From the NCBI RefSeq assembly GCF_004193775.1, contig NC_041004.1:3672718-3736717 (forward strand): DNA of 64,000 nt. Direction: 5' to 3'. Made by a program: the position numbers and the translations under genes. The notes beneath the pieces were generated by a model that worked only from the letters and a program-made list of their open reading frames with translations, had not been told where the DNA came from and searched no databases. This stretch comes from Glycine soja. Lineage: Eukaryota > Streptophyta > Magnoliopsida > Fabales > Fabaceae. Shown piece by piece: positions 23,895 through 35,833 of this stretch. Numbering within the stretch: position 1 is the stretch's first letter; each line of letters opens with the position of its first letter.

Positions 23895-24639
23895 GATCTG
23901 AAATCATGAAGAACATTTACTTTTTTCGGTCTAATTAATTGGTAACAAAGCTTTGTCTCAAACAACCACATAATACAAACCTTAAAGCCCCTTTCACAAC
24001 ATCTGATTCCTTTCTTAATTTCTTATGCCATTACAATCTTTTACTACAACGCGTCAAATGTTGGCTTTTAAAGAAGGTACAACTTAAATGTTACACGATT
24101 GCTGATAACTGCTAAATAATAGTGAATTAATAGTGGAAAATCGGTCTAAAATTAACTTAGAATTAATTATTTAGCAGTTATTTATGCTTTAATTTGGAAA
24201 GATTTAATTAATTTTGAATTTTGATTGCAGATGTGGAAAAGGAGGTACAATAAGCAAAAAGGAGCAGAAATAAAGAAAAAGAAGAAGAAAATCAGAAGAA
24301 GGCCCAAGCCCAAGTTTGCACCTATAAATAAGAGGGTCAGCCTAGGAAAAAGAACACACTTCCTGGGAGCTCAGTTTTCAGACCTCTGGCACTCAGTTCT
24401 CTCCTTTTCCTTTTCTTATATTCCTATTTCTTTCTTTCACCCATCCTCTCATTGTAAAGCCCTCATGACCATGAGTGGCTAATCCCCCTAGTTAGGGCCT
24501 GGCAGGCCTAAAAAGCCAATGATGTATGGAGCATTTCAAGAGTTATCAATAAAAAGAGGAATTCCCTCCAGGTTCTTTATTTATTTACCGTTCTTTCTTT
24601 TTACATCCTGTATCTCTGAACTTGCTTTCTGATAGGGTT

Positions 24640-24985
24640 TAGTCCACTCGGGAGAGGGTAAAGCCTAATAAGGGGTAAGGAATGAATACTTGAATCTGTT
24701 TTAAGGGTTAGGCCACTCGGGAGAGGGTAACGCTTAAGAGAACACTAAAAGGAGGAAATTATCGGGTTATCTTTTAGAGGGTTTTTCTTCCAGTATCTTT
24801 TATCTGCTTTTCTTTCTTGCTTATTCTGCATCTCGGACTTTGTTTTCTGTTAGTCTTTAGGCCACTTGGGAGAGGGTAAAGCCTAATTAGGGGTAAGGAA
24901 TGAATGCGTGAATCGGTTTTAAGGGTTAGGCCACTCGGGAGAGGGTAACGCTTAATAGAACAATTAAAGAAAGAAATTATTGGGT
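24640..24985. repeat. imperfect tandem duplication inside the solo LTR
   Basis: A block containing CCACTCGGGAGAGGGTAA twice (a long and a short variant) plus AAGGGTTAGGCCACTCGGG is present in two copies about 200 bp apart. Confidence 0.75.
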
Positions 24986-25429
24986 TAGCATGACTTAATG
25001 CCCCAATGCCCATGCTTTAGCAAACATCTAGAATGTAATCCTAATGCATCTTAGTTATTGAGTCTTCGCAAAGGACATTTGGAAGATAGGTAATTAAGGT
25101 GGGCTTGTCATCGTGAGGCATCAGGGGCAAGTAAATGGATAGATGTGGGGCAGAATTAGTTCACTGGTATTGATAACAGACAAATCCAGAATCCATATAT
25201 TTAGGCTAATTAGACTTGTCAGGTTTTAGCGATTTTAATATATAGGTTTTATTTCCTATTTTCATTGTTGGTTTTCCTTAGAAGTAGTTATTCCTTATTT
25301 TACCGTTGGGTTTTAGGAGTAAGTATTTAGATTTAGTAGATTTAGATTTTATTTATTTGAATTTCGTAGAAGTAGTTATCTTTATCGCAATTTAATATTC
25401 TATCTTCTAATCTTATCTTTAAATCTTTT

Positions 25430-25625
25430 AGCTTATCTTATCTATTATCTTTATCTTTTATTTTAAATTTTAAATCTTTTATCTTATCTTATCTATTATC
25501 TTTATCTTTTATTTTAAATTTTAAATCTTTTATCTTATCTTATCTATTATCTTTATCTTTTATTTTAAATTTCAAATTTCTTTTATCTTATCTATTATCA
25601 TTATCGTTTATTTTAAATTTTAAAT
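25430..25625. repeat. A/T-rich tandem repeat (about 3 copies, period near 58 bp) inside the solo LTR
   Basis: Repeated TATCTTATCTATTATCTTT followed by a TTTTATTTTAAATTTTAAAT run. Copies degrade towards the right. Confidence 0.75.
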
Positions 25626-25790
25626 TTCTTATCCCTTTCTAGGTTTAGATTATATTTACTAAATTTACAATTTACAAACTAAAAAGTACTTCACATAAGT
25701 GCAACAAAATCCCTGTGGTACGACACTCGGCTTACCGAGAAATTATTACTACGAGCGATTTGGTACACTTGCCAAAGAGCTAACAATTGC

Positions 25791-27115
25791 ATAGAAAATC
25801 AATTTAGTCTTTAGATAAATTATTCAAAATTTGCTAAAGGCTAGTGTAATTCTATCTCTGCAGAATATTTACAAGGTTCATACTAAAAGAAAAAGAAAAC
25901 AGAATAGTGAGATACTTATATGTTAGGTGCAAGCTACATAAAATGAAGATGCCAATAATTTGTTCACGTATGGGGAGGAATAATGCCAACTTTACACTTT
26001 ATGCAAAGTGAAGTAGCCATTCTCTTCTATTGTTTACTGATGCAAAGCCAACTAATAAAGAATTTTGTGCAACAATTAAGCTTTGCAATCTAATTGTGTT
26101 TACTTTCTCTGCTACATTAAGGAGAACTGATTATTGACTGGTACAAACAATAACTAATTACTAATATAGTTATATATTGCCTCATTATTTTCCTTTAATA
26201 GATTGTCCAATGGGCAAGAAACTGAACACTTAGACTTGTGAACACCTTGCAATAGTCATGGAAGTTAAATAACATAAGTTGGTGGGGGCAGAGAATGAGG
26301 GAGAGAACTTTGTCTTGTAATTAATGTCTCGTCACCATATACTTCATGCAAAAGGTAAGAATATGCTTACAAGAAATTATATTTATCCAATTTCTTTCGC
26401 TTTTTTAAGATCATTCGTGATCACACAATCATGGGACCATTGTAGCAAATCCCGCAGAATTAACCTTTCTTTAGAACCTCAGGTTTCTCACTAAACTCAC
26501 CAATCACCACAAACAAACTCAAACAAAGTTTACATTCTTATTGCTCACACAGTTGTAAGTTACAGCCACTTACAAGTTACTATTAAAAAAAATACACAAA
26601 CATCCCCCAAGTGAACTAATTAGATCAAGTTTCCATTTACTTTTTTTTTTAAAATGCCAATGTTAACCAAATAGGTGACCTTTGCTTTGGCATACTATAC
26701 ATGCAATAAACGTAAACAAGCCAAGAGCATCACACCCTACTTCACATACAAGCTCTTATTTATATACCTTGCCTCAGAAGGAATCAAATTCCAAGTACCT
26801 ACAACTCACACAATGGTGTCTTCAACAAAGAGTTGGACTCCTCAAAAACTCACAATAGTGCTGCTTCAAACATATACAAACCTTAAAGCCTCAAACAACC
26901 ACATAATACATATAAGTCACAGCTTAGGTTCATTAATCTAAAATTTTCCTTATACAATATCTACATCTAATTCATATATCAAAGGCAACAATTTCTCATT
27001 TCTCATATACATATACACTTTGTATTAGCAAATAAATAAAAAAATAACTAATAATATCAATAAATTGATGGTTTAGACATAATTTTCTAGAAAAAAAAAT
27101 CAATATACAGCAAAA
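25791..27115. other. non-coding interval
   Basis: No supported gene. A roughly 30-bp segment near 26870-26910 (ACAAACCTTAAAGCC and AACAACCACATAATAC) resembles 23955-23990, a hint that an older duplication lies on both sides of the solo LTR. Otherwise I see nothing. Confidence 0.4.
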
Positions 27116-27117
27116 CA

Positions 27118-27560
27118 TGGTCCGCGGAAGAAGGCTCCGCAGGTTCTTCCACGAGAAGGACAGGTAGCCTGCGGAAGAAGGCTCTGCAGGTTCTTCCGCG
27201 AGAAGGATAGGTAGCCTGCGGAAGAAGCCTCCTCAGGTTCTTCCGCAAGAAGGAGAGGTAGCCTGCGGAAGAAGGTTCCGCAGGTTCTTCCGCGAGAAGG
27301 CGCGGGCATCCGCGGAAGACAACGTTCTTCCGCAGGATCCCACGAAAGAACCTGTAGAACCTTCTTCCGCTGGATCCCACGGAAGAACCTTTTCACCTTC
27401 TTCCGCTGACTCCCGTGGAAGAACACTTTCTTCCGCTCGAATACCAACAGTCCACTTTCACACGCGCGGAAGAAGGTTCTTCTTCGTGGAAGAACCTTCG
27501 TCTTCAACCTCAAGCACCACACGTCACTAATGTCGTCTATCCTACAGCCATTTATGCGAT
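27118..27560. repeat. GC-rich palindromic tandem repeat
   Basis: Four units of 47 bp start at 27124, 27171, 27218 and 27265. Each contains GCGGAAGAA and its reverse complement TTCTTCCGC, so each can fold as a 9-bp stem hairpin. Beyond 27310 further inverted pairs of the same words occur at irregular spacing. GC content is far above the surroundings. Open frames of up to 154 codons on the minus strand are only a by-product of the repeat. Confidence 0.85.
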
Positions 27561-28762
27561 TCAAAGAGATACGAGGTTAGAACACTAACCTGGATGGCGG
27601 AAGGAAACGAACAAAGAAAGCCAATGGAGGAAGAACCCAATGGAGGATGCCAATAGCCGGGGAGAACGAAAGCTTGTTACATGGAGGAGAAGAAGGGAAG
27701 CAAATTTGAAATGGAGAAGCAAATGAAGGACACGGAGGAAGAAGGGAAGAAGAAGAAGGAAGAAGAACGAAAGCTTGCTGGGAGATTGCTGGGTGCACGG
27801 GCAACTGATGAAGAAGAAACCAAGCGCAGAAGAAGAAAAACTTTTTTTTTAAATATAATAACTTTTATTTTTTAAATGAAGGGTATTATTGGTACTTCAT
27901 TGAATTGCTGGGTGCACCAACAATTTTGCTGGGTGCACCTAGCAACACCCTTGGTAGTTTCCTTGAAAGAGCTTACTCTAGCCTTGCGTAGTTATCTTGT
28001 GATGCACATACAATCACTACAAAAAATTATGGCTTTTTTACCATACGATTGAGGGAACCAAAGTTCATTCATTGTTTCTTTTAAAATATTGAATGTAAAC
28101 AAATAGAAAGGAAGGACAATGAGGATGTGGAGAACAAGACAATGTCATCTCACAGTGGTGATTTCAGTGCTACACGAGGTAGCCTATTCTAGGGAATATG
28201 TCAAAAGGATATTTCAGTATATTCGGTAGAGGAAAATGGTACTTGCACGTCTTTTGAATTTTTAGCTGACAAAGTTTATCTAATGTAGAACTTTTCAATA
28301 TGAACTAGCGCGTGCTAATATATTGCTAGCGATGAGGGAAACATGGATCTTATTTGTAGGCATCTAAAATTAGGGATAATCACAAGTTAAGTAATGATGT
28401 TGGAGGAAATTTTCAATTAATTGAATTAGAGCATGAACGAGAGACCAAAGTCTTCTAAGATAGTATAAAGAAAACCAAAGTCTTAGGCCATGCTAGGCAT
28501 AGCTGAAAGGTAAGAGGTGAAAATGAAAGTGTGTTGAAAAAGAATGAAAGGAAAATTGAAAGGGTGTTTGATTGTGGTGAAAGTTGGACTTTTTGAACTA
28601 AATGGGGTGATTTTGGAAAATAAATTATCAAAGTAGTGTAGTTTTAAAACTATTTACATGTTAGAGATAAATTTTGACCCATAGGAAACAACACTCCATT
28701 TTATGTCAGTTTGCCTAAGACGCCAAATTGCAATTTGACTCGTGGTCAGGTATCCTGTTAGT
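27561..28762. other. repeat edge and non-coding interval
   Basis: A purine-rich GAAGAAG stretch (27680-27840) is followed by three copies of GCTGGGTGCAC at about 27789, 27906 and 27929. The last is part of a short inverted repeat, GCTGGGTGCACCTAGC. This looks like the end of a transposable element whose other end I cannot find. The remainder is anonymous. Confidence 0.4.
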
Positions 28763-28912
28763 GAAGCGAGAGTGAAGTAAGCTAGAGTGGCGCCTCCTAT
28801 AAAGTAATTCTCAGCTTGGTACCTCCTTTGCAAATAAGGAAGCGAAGGTGAAGTCAACCATAGTAGCGCCTTCTATAGGCAATTCTCAGCCTTGTGCCTC
28901 CTTCACTGACAT
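28763..28912. repeat. two tandem copies, period 76 bp
   Basis: GAAGCGAGAGTGAAG at 28763 and GAAGCGAAGGTGAAG at 28839 begin two similar 76-bp blocks, each containing GCGCC and AATTCTCAGC. Origin unknown. Confidence 0.65.
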
Positions 28913-29329
28913 TTACCATAGCACAATGCACTACATTTACCATAGCATCTTCATAAAAACATTATGTAGATCAATCTTCAGAAAACTTTCCATCATTCAA
29001 ATTCAAAGATCACAAGAAAGTACTAAGACCATACAACTAAGCACACAATAGACACAATTCAAATTTGAAATGTACAAGTTATCATAATGATGGGGAAGAG
29101 TAGAGTTGAAGGAAGTAGCTCAAGAAGAGTTGCCAAAGATTAGGAGGATAAGTGTTTTGCAGAGCAAGAAGTTGCATGAACATGGATAACTCATGCAACA
29201 ATTTGAATTTCAAATTTTACCTCCAACGACCATAAACATATAGCTTTAGAGCTATATATATTGATGCAATTCAAAGGAGCAACTTACAAGAAAGAAGTGT
29301 CAAATAGATAGGGTAAGGTAAAAAAAATA

Positions 29330-29960
29330 TTTGTCTTGAATACCCTAATAAGAAGAAGCTTCCTTAACCAGAACACTCTAAGTGGATCCAAGTAGAGCCA
29401 AGTTCATAAGAGTGTCTATAAACAACTTTCTATGAGGACCCTCGATAGAAGGCATCTCAAAAGGTGTAGTATTCATCCCCTTAGGAGAAATGTGAGTGAT
29501 GGAAGCAATTCAAGTACAAAGTTGATAATGAGTTGAAATATGTAATTGATGTTGTAATTGATTATAGAAATATTAATTTAATTCAAAGGATTAGGTTCTT
29601 CAATGAAATGGATGATTAATAAATTAATTCATTAAGGATTCATATGAAAATGATTACTTTTCATATCAATCAATCACAAACAGATGATCAATGACATGTT
29701 CATGATCATAATTAACTGCACAAATCTCGACCTTTTTTATTGATTATGTATCTCAACCCTTGAAAATATTTTATGTTAAATAAAGCATAAAGCATATATA
29801 AAATTGAATCGAAAAAAGTACTACATTTTATGCAATTCATTATTGAACTACTGTGGCATCTATAAAATTACACTTCTCTCTTCACTTGTTTGACTGGTAC
29901 ATGTTATTTTTTTTTGTTTTTTTTTTGTTTTTTCATCTTTTTCACAATAATAATATTTAT
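29330..29960 (-). pseudogene. ghost UGT repeat unit: both flanks present, gene lost
   Basis: 29330-29700 matches the region downstream of UGT gene A (36236-36640) and upstream of 60890. From about 29708 the sequence matches the region upstream of gene A (39680-39900: AACTGCACAAATC, then AAATAAAGCATAAAGCAT). In gene A these two flanks are about 3 kb apart with the UGT between them. Here they are joined directly, so the gene has been deleted from this unit. No UGT codons remain. Confidence 0.72.
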
Positions 29961-30849
29961 AGACAATGATCATCATCCTAACTCTACGTGTTTTATCAAT
30001 GAAATATTTTTATTTTTGATTTTTTATATGTGAGTTGTTCTTAAATTATTTTTAAAAATGGAATAAATAGTAATAAGTATTATAACTTTTGAGTTACAAG
30101 TCATAATATTAATTATAATTTTTTTTATTTTTAACTGAAGTCATAAAATTATTTATAACTTAAGATTAAATTATTTTTTATTTACAACTTTAAAGTTATT
30201 AATAATTTTTTTTATACTCTAAATTTTTTTATAACTTTAAAGTCATAATATTTTTTTACATATTTTAGGTTTTATTAATTACTTGTATTTTATTTTATAT
30301 ATTTTTTATTTTTAAAAAATTATAATAATTTTATTTATTTAATTATTAAATAAATATTTTTAATTTTACTTGTTATTAGATTTATTTAATATTATTTATT
30401 GTCTTGTATATTTTTATGGTTATATTTAATATGCTATATATTTTTTAATATTATTTTATTTGAAATATTTTTATTTATTTTTTTAATATTATTTTATGTA
30501 ATATATTTTGTATTTTTAAAATTTAGATAATCTTTTAATAATTTTATTGAATTTGATTTTTTAAAATGGAATAAAAAACTAACTTAATGATATTTAATAT
30601 TTGAATATTTGTTTTAGTTTGAATACTTAAATTTTAAAAAATAAAATTTTAAACCAAATATTAAAATATTTTGTTACTAATATTAACTTATAGTTTATGA
30701 AATAATATTATTTATTTTGTGTAAAAGAATTTACTATTAACAACATCTAATAATTTAGTAATAAAAGTATTTGTTAAATTAAAAACAACATAATGCATTA
30801 ATATAAAATGAACAATACAAATTAAAGAAAAACATAAAAAGTAGAAATT
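29960..30849. other. AT-rich MULE-associated sequence
   Basis: Repeats of the type ACTTTTGAGTTACAAGTCAT and GAAGTCATAAAATTATTTAT, shared with 40560-40760 and 63870-64000. This seems to be the non-coding part of the MULE copies that accompany each UGT unit. No ORF. Confidence 0.5.
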
Positions 30850-31510
30850 GTATTAGTTTTGTTTGTATGTACAGTTATTACGATTGTGTTCTTCACTTCT
30901 CCACAATGAACATTTCTTGGGCTTATTTTGAATAGGTTCGTCCATTTCATTATGTATAAAAGTAATGATTGGCCTTCCCGATTTCTTTTGTTGTTTCGAA
31001 GGATCATGCATAAAATATGAACCTAAATATTGAGGTTATTTGTCTTCACTTCCAAGGGAATGTAAGTGATGCTGATAAACTTTAAAAATATTTTCCATCT
31101 TGTATACAGGGTCAACAAAAGTCATCATAATTTAAATTGTAAAAAGCACACGTTGCAATCGAATGCGAGTAAGGAATTCAAAGTGCTCTAAATTATCCAC
31201 AATCACACGACCATTCATTCAGTTTGACATTGCATGTCATTGCTCATCGACCAAGCCGCTTATTTGCAATTTCTTGAACTTCAAACTCCTGTGTTTCTCG
31301 AACATACATGAAGACATAATGTAAGGTAACAATGTGTTGATTTTCTTGCATCATGACATATACATATTCAGAGTACCTATGTCGTGCATTTATCATATTC
31401 ATGATTTTCATGCTATTAATAACAAATGAATCATTTATTTTATTGTATTTTTTTATCATCCAAAATTGATTATTGTATATGTTTCTATTTTTGTCATTTT
31501 TATGTCTCAT
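30850..31510 (-). pseudogene. MULE transposase C-terminal remnant, copy 1
   Basis: The minus strand reads YNKINDSFVINSMKIMNMI, then VQEIANKRLGR, then through stops FVDPVYKMENIFKVYQHH and a zinc-knuckle-like C..H..C (CSLWRSEEHNRNNC, second Cys lost). This is the end of a Mutator-like transposase with SWIM and zinc-knuckle tail. The N-terminal and catalytic parts are absent. Closely related copies lie at 34086-34580 and 41220-41960. Confidence 0.65.
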
Positions 31511-33165
31511 TATGAGTGTGTGTCAATCGTTATTGTAAGAGAAAAAATGATTATGAAAATATGAGGAGAAAGATCAAGTATAGTTTGATTGATTCTTAAT
31601 ATAATCACAGTTTCTCCACTAACAAAAAAAAAAATATAATGGTGTAACCGAGTGACCCGCTTGCATGCACAGGTTCAAGGCTAATTTCTGTATCATAAAA
31701 AAAGTAATGAACTGTAGCATTAATAAGTAGCATCCTGACTTTGGTCAGTTTGCAGATGGGGTGAGTTAAAACTTCTACTATATTTGCAAAGTTGCAACGT
31801 ACAAGCATGGTTATCAAACTCTTGAGTTAACTCGTTAACTTTTACGAGTTCACTTATCCTCTGTGAGTTGACTCTTGAGTAAACTCTTTTTTTAGTAGAC
31901 TCTATAAGTTTTAAGTAAACTCGGTAGACTTTCAAGCTTACTATCGAGTCAACGAGTCAGCAAGTTAAAAAAATTAAACCAAAATGTAAGTCATTTTGGG
32001 TTGTTTTTTTATCTGTTTAGTGTTCAACATACCTTCATTATGTATATGAGTAATAGTTGGCCTTCCCGATTTCATTTGCAAAAGGCACACGCTGTAATTG
32101 CATGCGTGTAAGGAATTCAAAGTGCTTGAAATTGTCCGCAATCACATAGTCATTCATTCAATTTGACATGTCATACCTTTATCATTCTTAGAATGTGAGA
32201 TTTTGGCCTAACTCAACCCCAAAAGCTAGCTCAAGGGGTGAGGGTTTTCCCTCACTTATATATTCTAATTTGGCTCTATCTCTAACCAATGTGGGACTTG
32301 GGTGTTTCCCAACACACCCCCTCACGCCCAACACTTCTTGGGCTTAGTGTGTGAACAACAATAGTGGGTGACCCTTTGAATGGATCTAGGATAGGCTCTG
32401 ATACCATCTTAGAATATATGTGGATTTGGGCCTAACTCAACCCCAAAAGCTATCTCATGGGGTGAGGGTTGCCTCTCATTTATATATTCTAATTTGGCTC
32501 TATCTCTAGCCAATGTGGGACTTGAGTGTTTCCCAACACACCCCTCACGCCCAGTACTTCTTTGACTTGATGCGTGAACAAAAATGGTGGGTGGCCCTTT
32601 GAATGGATCTAGAATAGGCTCTGATACCATTTTGGAAAGTGAGTTTGGGTCTAACTCAACCCCAAAAGCTGGCTCGAGGGGTGAGGGTTGCCCCTCACTT
32701 ATATATTCTAATTTGGCTCTATCTCTTGCCAATGTTGGACTTGGGTGTTTTCCAACAATCATATTCATGATTTTCATGCCATTAATAACAAATGAATCAT
32801 TTATTTTATTGTATTTTTTTATCATCCAAAAATGATTATTGTATATGTTTCTATTTTTGTCATATTTATGTCTCATTATGAGTGTGTGTCAATTGTTATT
32901 GTAAGAGAAAAAATGATTATGGAAATATGAGGAGAAAGATCAAGTATAGTCTGATTGATTCGTAATCTAATCATAGTTTCTCTACTAAAACAAAAAAAAA
33001 ATAGTGGAGTGTAACCGAGTGACCCGTTTGCATGCACGGGTTCAAGGCTAGTTTTTGTATAAATAAATAAAAAGTAACAAACTGTATCATTAATAAGTAG
33101 CATCCTGACTTTGGTCAATTTGCAGATGGGGTGAGTTAACACTTCACACTCAATGAAATAGTATG
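31020..33165. repeat. tandem duplication block 1 (MULE + TRIM)
   Basis: Block 1 corresponds to 34086-36233 with an offset of 3068-3076 bp. It contains a MULE remnant, a truncated MITE, a TRIM array at the same place and a second MULE piece. The blocks end at a shared GCAGATGGGGTGAGTTAA. Confidence 0.85.
32186..32757 (-). mobile_element. TRIM retrotransposon, three-LTR tandem form, copy 1
   Basis: In plus order: LTR 32186-32314, internal 32315-32406, LTR 32407-32538, internal 32539-32630, LTR 32631-32757. On the minus strand each internal part begins with a primer-binding site, TGGTATCAGAGCC, matching the initiator-Met tRNA type used by plant LTR elements. It ends with a purine-rich GGGCGTGAGGGGGTG before the next LTR. 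LTRs (127-132 bp) start TGTTGG. A 5-bp target duplication, ATCAT, flanks the whole array (32181-32185 and 32758-32762). No coding capacity, as expected of a TRIM. Confidence 0.88.
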
Positions 33166-33226
33166 AGTATGCATGCACGCGGCATTATATAAATCTACTA
33201 TATTTGCAAAGTTGCAACGTACAACT

Positions 33227-33812
33227 ATGGTTATCAACTCTTGAGTTAACTCATTAACTCTTACGAGTTTATGAATTCACTTACCCTCTATGAGTTGACT
33301 CTTGAGTAAACTTTTTTTGTAGTAGACTCTATAAATTTTAAGTAAACTCAGTAGACTCTCGAATTTACTACCGAGTCAACGAGTCAGCAAGTTAAAAAAA
33401 TTAGACTAAAATGTAAGTTATTTTGGGTTATTTTCTATCTGTTTAGTGTTCAACATACCTTCATTTAGTGTGTTATTCTCACATACAAAAATTCTCACCT
33501 TTAATAACATCAAACCCTTATTCTCTAATAACATCAAATCCTCGGTGAGAATGATTTACCACTGCTATAACATCTGTAAGTTATTATCTAATAATGATGC
33601 ATTACTAGACTTGGTTATTTAAGTATTGTGAAAATTATGATTTACTATTTTACTTTATTATATTATTGAAATGTTTAATTGGTATGTTATTTATATATAT
33701 TTTGTTATTATTTTTATATGAAGTAGATTCTTACGAGTCTACGAGTTGAATCCATGAGTCGGGTCTATAGAACTTTCAAGAGTCTATGTAAACTCTCAAG
33801 TTTGATAACCTT
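33227..33812. mobile_element. 586-bp MITE-like element with short inverted ends and 10-bp target duplication
   Basis: The left end ATGGTTATCAA and right end TTTGATAACCTT are inverted. The flanks read ACGTACAACT (33217-33226) and ACGTACAAGT (33813-33822), nine of ten alike. A 9-10-bp duplication points to the Mutator superfamily. The interior is full of GAGTTAACTC/GAGTC words and has no ORF. Truncated copies of its left part occur at about 31797-32037 and 34872-35113. Confidence 0.68.
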
Positions 33813-33963
33813 ACGTACAAGTATTTGATTATTAAAAAATGTGTTAGTAACATACTCCATGATTGTTACGAGAAATGTATAAGAAAATGAGAAGAAAATA
33901 TCTAGGCATTAATAGAGAGAGGAATATAAACAATACATATAGGGAAATGAGGATGTTCATACT

Positions 33964-33999
33964 TTTAAAAAATAATTTGATATCAAATTATTTTTTAAA
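33964..33999. repeat. 36-bp perfect palindrome
   Basis: Perfect inverted repeat centred on GATATC (33979-33984) with arms of AAATTATTTTTTAAA type. It may be the junction of two element ends. Confidence 0.7.
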
Positions 34000-34085
34000 G
34001 GTGTGTACATTTTCATTTGATTTATTTGTTAGAAAACAAATTTAATTATATCAGATATAAAGACACTAAAATATGAACCTAAATA

Positions 34086-34580
34086 TTGAACCTAAATATT
34101 GAGGTTATTTGTCTTCACTTCCAAGGGAATGTAAGTAATGCTGATAAACTTTGAAAATATTTTTCATCTTGTATACAGGGTCAACAAAGTCATCATAATT
34201 TAAATTGCAAAAAGCACACGCTGCAATCGAATGCAAGTAAGGAATTCAAAGTGCTCTAAATTATCCACAATCACACGACCATTCATTCAGTTTGACATTG
34301 CATGTCATTGCTCATCGACCAAGCCGCTTATTTGCAATTTCTTGAACTTCAAACTCATGTGTTTCTCGAACATACATGAAGACATAATGTAAGGTAACAA
34401 TGTGTTGATTTTCTTGCATCATGACATATACATATTCAGAGTACCTATGTCGTGCATTTATCATATTCATGATTTTCATGCTATTAATAACAAATGAATC
34501 ATTTATTTTATTGTATTTTTTTATCATCCAAAATTGATTATTGTATATGTTTTTATTTTTGTCATTTTTATGTCTCATTA
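34086..34580 (-). pseudogene. MULE transposase C-terminal remnant, copy 2
   Basis: Almost identical to copy 1 over 88 codons (MIKKYNKINDSFVINSMKI to VQEIANKRLGR) and then cut off at its left by a different sequence. Part of duplication block 2. Confidence 0.65.
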
Positions 34581-35261
34581 TGAGTGTGTCTCAATCATTA
34601 TTGTAAGAGAAAAAATGATTATGAAAATATGAGGAGAAAGATCAAGTATAGTTTGATTGATTCTTAATCTAATCACAATTTCTCCACTAACACACAAAAA
34701 AATATAATGGTCTAACCGAGTGACCCGCTTGCATGCACAGGTTCAAGGCTAATTTCTATATGATAAAAAAAGTAATGAACTGTAGCATTAATAAGTAGTA
34801 TCCTGACTTTGGTCAGTTTGCAGATGGGGTGAGTTAAAACTTTTACTATATTTGCAAAGTTGCAACGTACAAGCATGGTTATTAAACTCTTGAGTTAACT
34901 CGTTAACTTTTACGAGTTTACGAGTTCACTTATCCTCTGTGAGTTGACTCTTGAGTAAACTCTTTTTTTTAGTAGACTCTATAAGTTTTAAGTAAACTCG
35001 ATAGACTCTCAAGCTTACTATCGAGTCAATGAGTCAGCAAGTTAAAAAAATTAGACCAAAATGAAAGTCATTTTGGGTTGTTTTTTATCTGTTTAGTGTT
35101 CAACATACCTTCATTATGTATATGAGTAGTGGTTGGCCTTCCCGATTTCATTTGGGAAAGGCACACGTTGTAATTGCATGCATGTAAGGAGTTCAAAGTG
35201 CTCGAAATTGTCCGCAATCACACAGCCATTCATTCAATTTGACATGTCATACCTTTATCTT

Positions 35262-35833
35262 TCTTAGAATGTGAGTTTTTGGCCTAACTCAACCCCAAAA
35301 GCTAGCTCAAGGGGTGAGGGTTTCCCCTCACTTATATATTCTAATTTGTCTCTATCTCTAGCCAATGTGGGACTTGGGTGTTTCCCAACACACCCCCTCA
35401 CGCCCAACACTTCTTGAGCTTAATGTGTGAACAACAATAGTGGGTGACCCTTTGAATGGATCTAGGATGGGCTCTGATACCATCTTAGAATATATGTAGA
35501 TTTGGGCCTAACTTAACCCCAAAAGCTAGCTCATGGGGTGAGGGTTGCCTCTTATTTATATATTCTGATTTGGCTCTATCTCTAGCCAATGTGGGACTTG
35601 GGTGTTTCCCAACACACCCCTCACGCCCAGTACTTCTTGGGCTTGATGCGTGAACACCAATGGTGGGTGGCCCTTTGAATGGATCTAGGATAGGCTCTGA
35701 TACCATTTTGGAAAGTGAGTTTGGGTCTAACTCAACCCCAAAAGCTGGCTCAAGGGGTTAGGGTTGCCCCTAACTTATATATTCTAATTTGGCTCTATCT
35801 CTTGCCAATGTTGGACTTGGGTGTTTCCCAACA
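35262..35833 (-). mobile_element. TRIM retrotransposon, three-LTR tandem form, copy 2
   Basis: Same 572-bp length, structure and position within the duplicated block as 32186-32757. The right flank keeps ATCAT (35834-35838) while the left flank now reads ATCTT (35257-35261). It arose by duplication of the block, not by a new insertion. Confidence 0.87.

Larger units (their letters stand above)
24103..25785 (+). mobile_element. solo LTR, 1683 bp, with 5-bp target duplication
   Basis: Starts TGATAACTGC and ends GAGCTAACA; the 5-bp sequence ATTGC flanks it exactly at 24098-24102 and 25786-25790. It has no coding sequence, PBS or polypurine tract inside, so it is a solo LTR left by recombination between the two LTRs of a larger element. 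A TATA box candidate, TATAAATA (24323-24330), lies about 220 bp in. The family is probably Ty3/gypsy given the length, but this cannot be settled here. Confidence 0.87.

Noticed and set aside
27087..27564. Minus-strand open frames rich in FFRR and AEEPAEPSS
   Set aside because: They are by-products of the palindromic GCGGAAGAA repeat; no domain, no start context.
32409..32876. 155-codon minus-strand ORF and its copy at 35485-35952
   Set aside because: It runs from a MULE remnant straight into TRIM LTR and primer-binding-site sequence, so it is a chance fusion.
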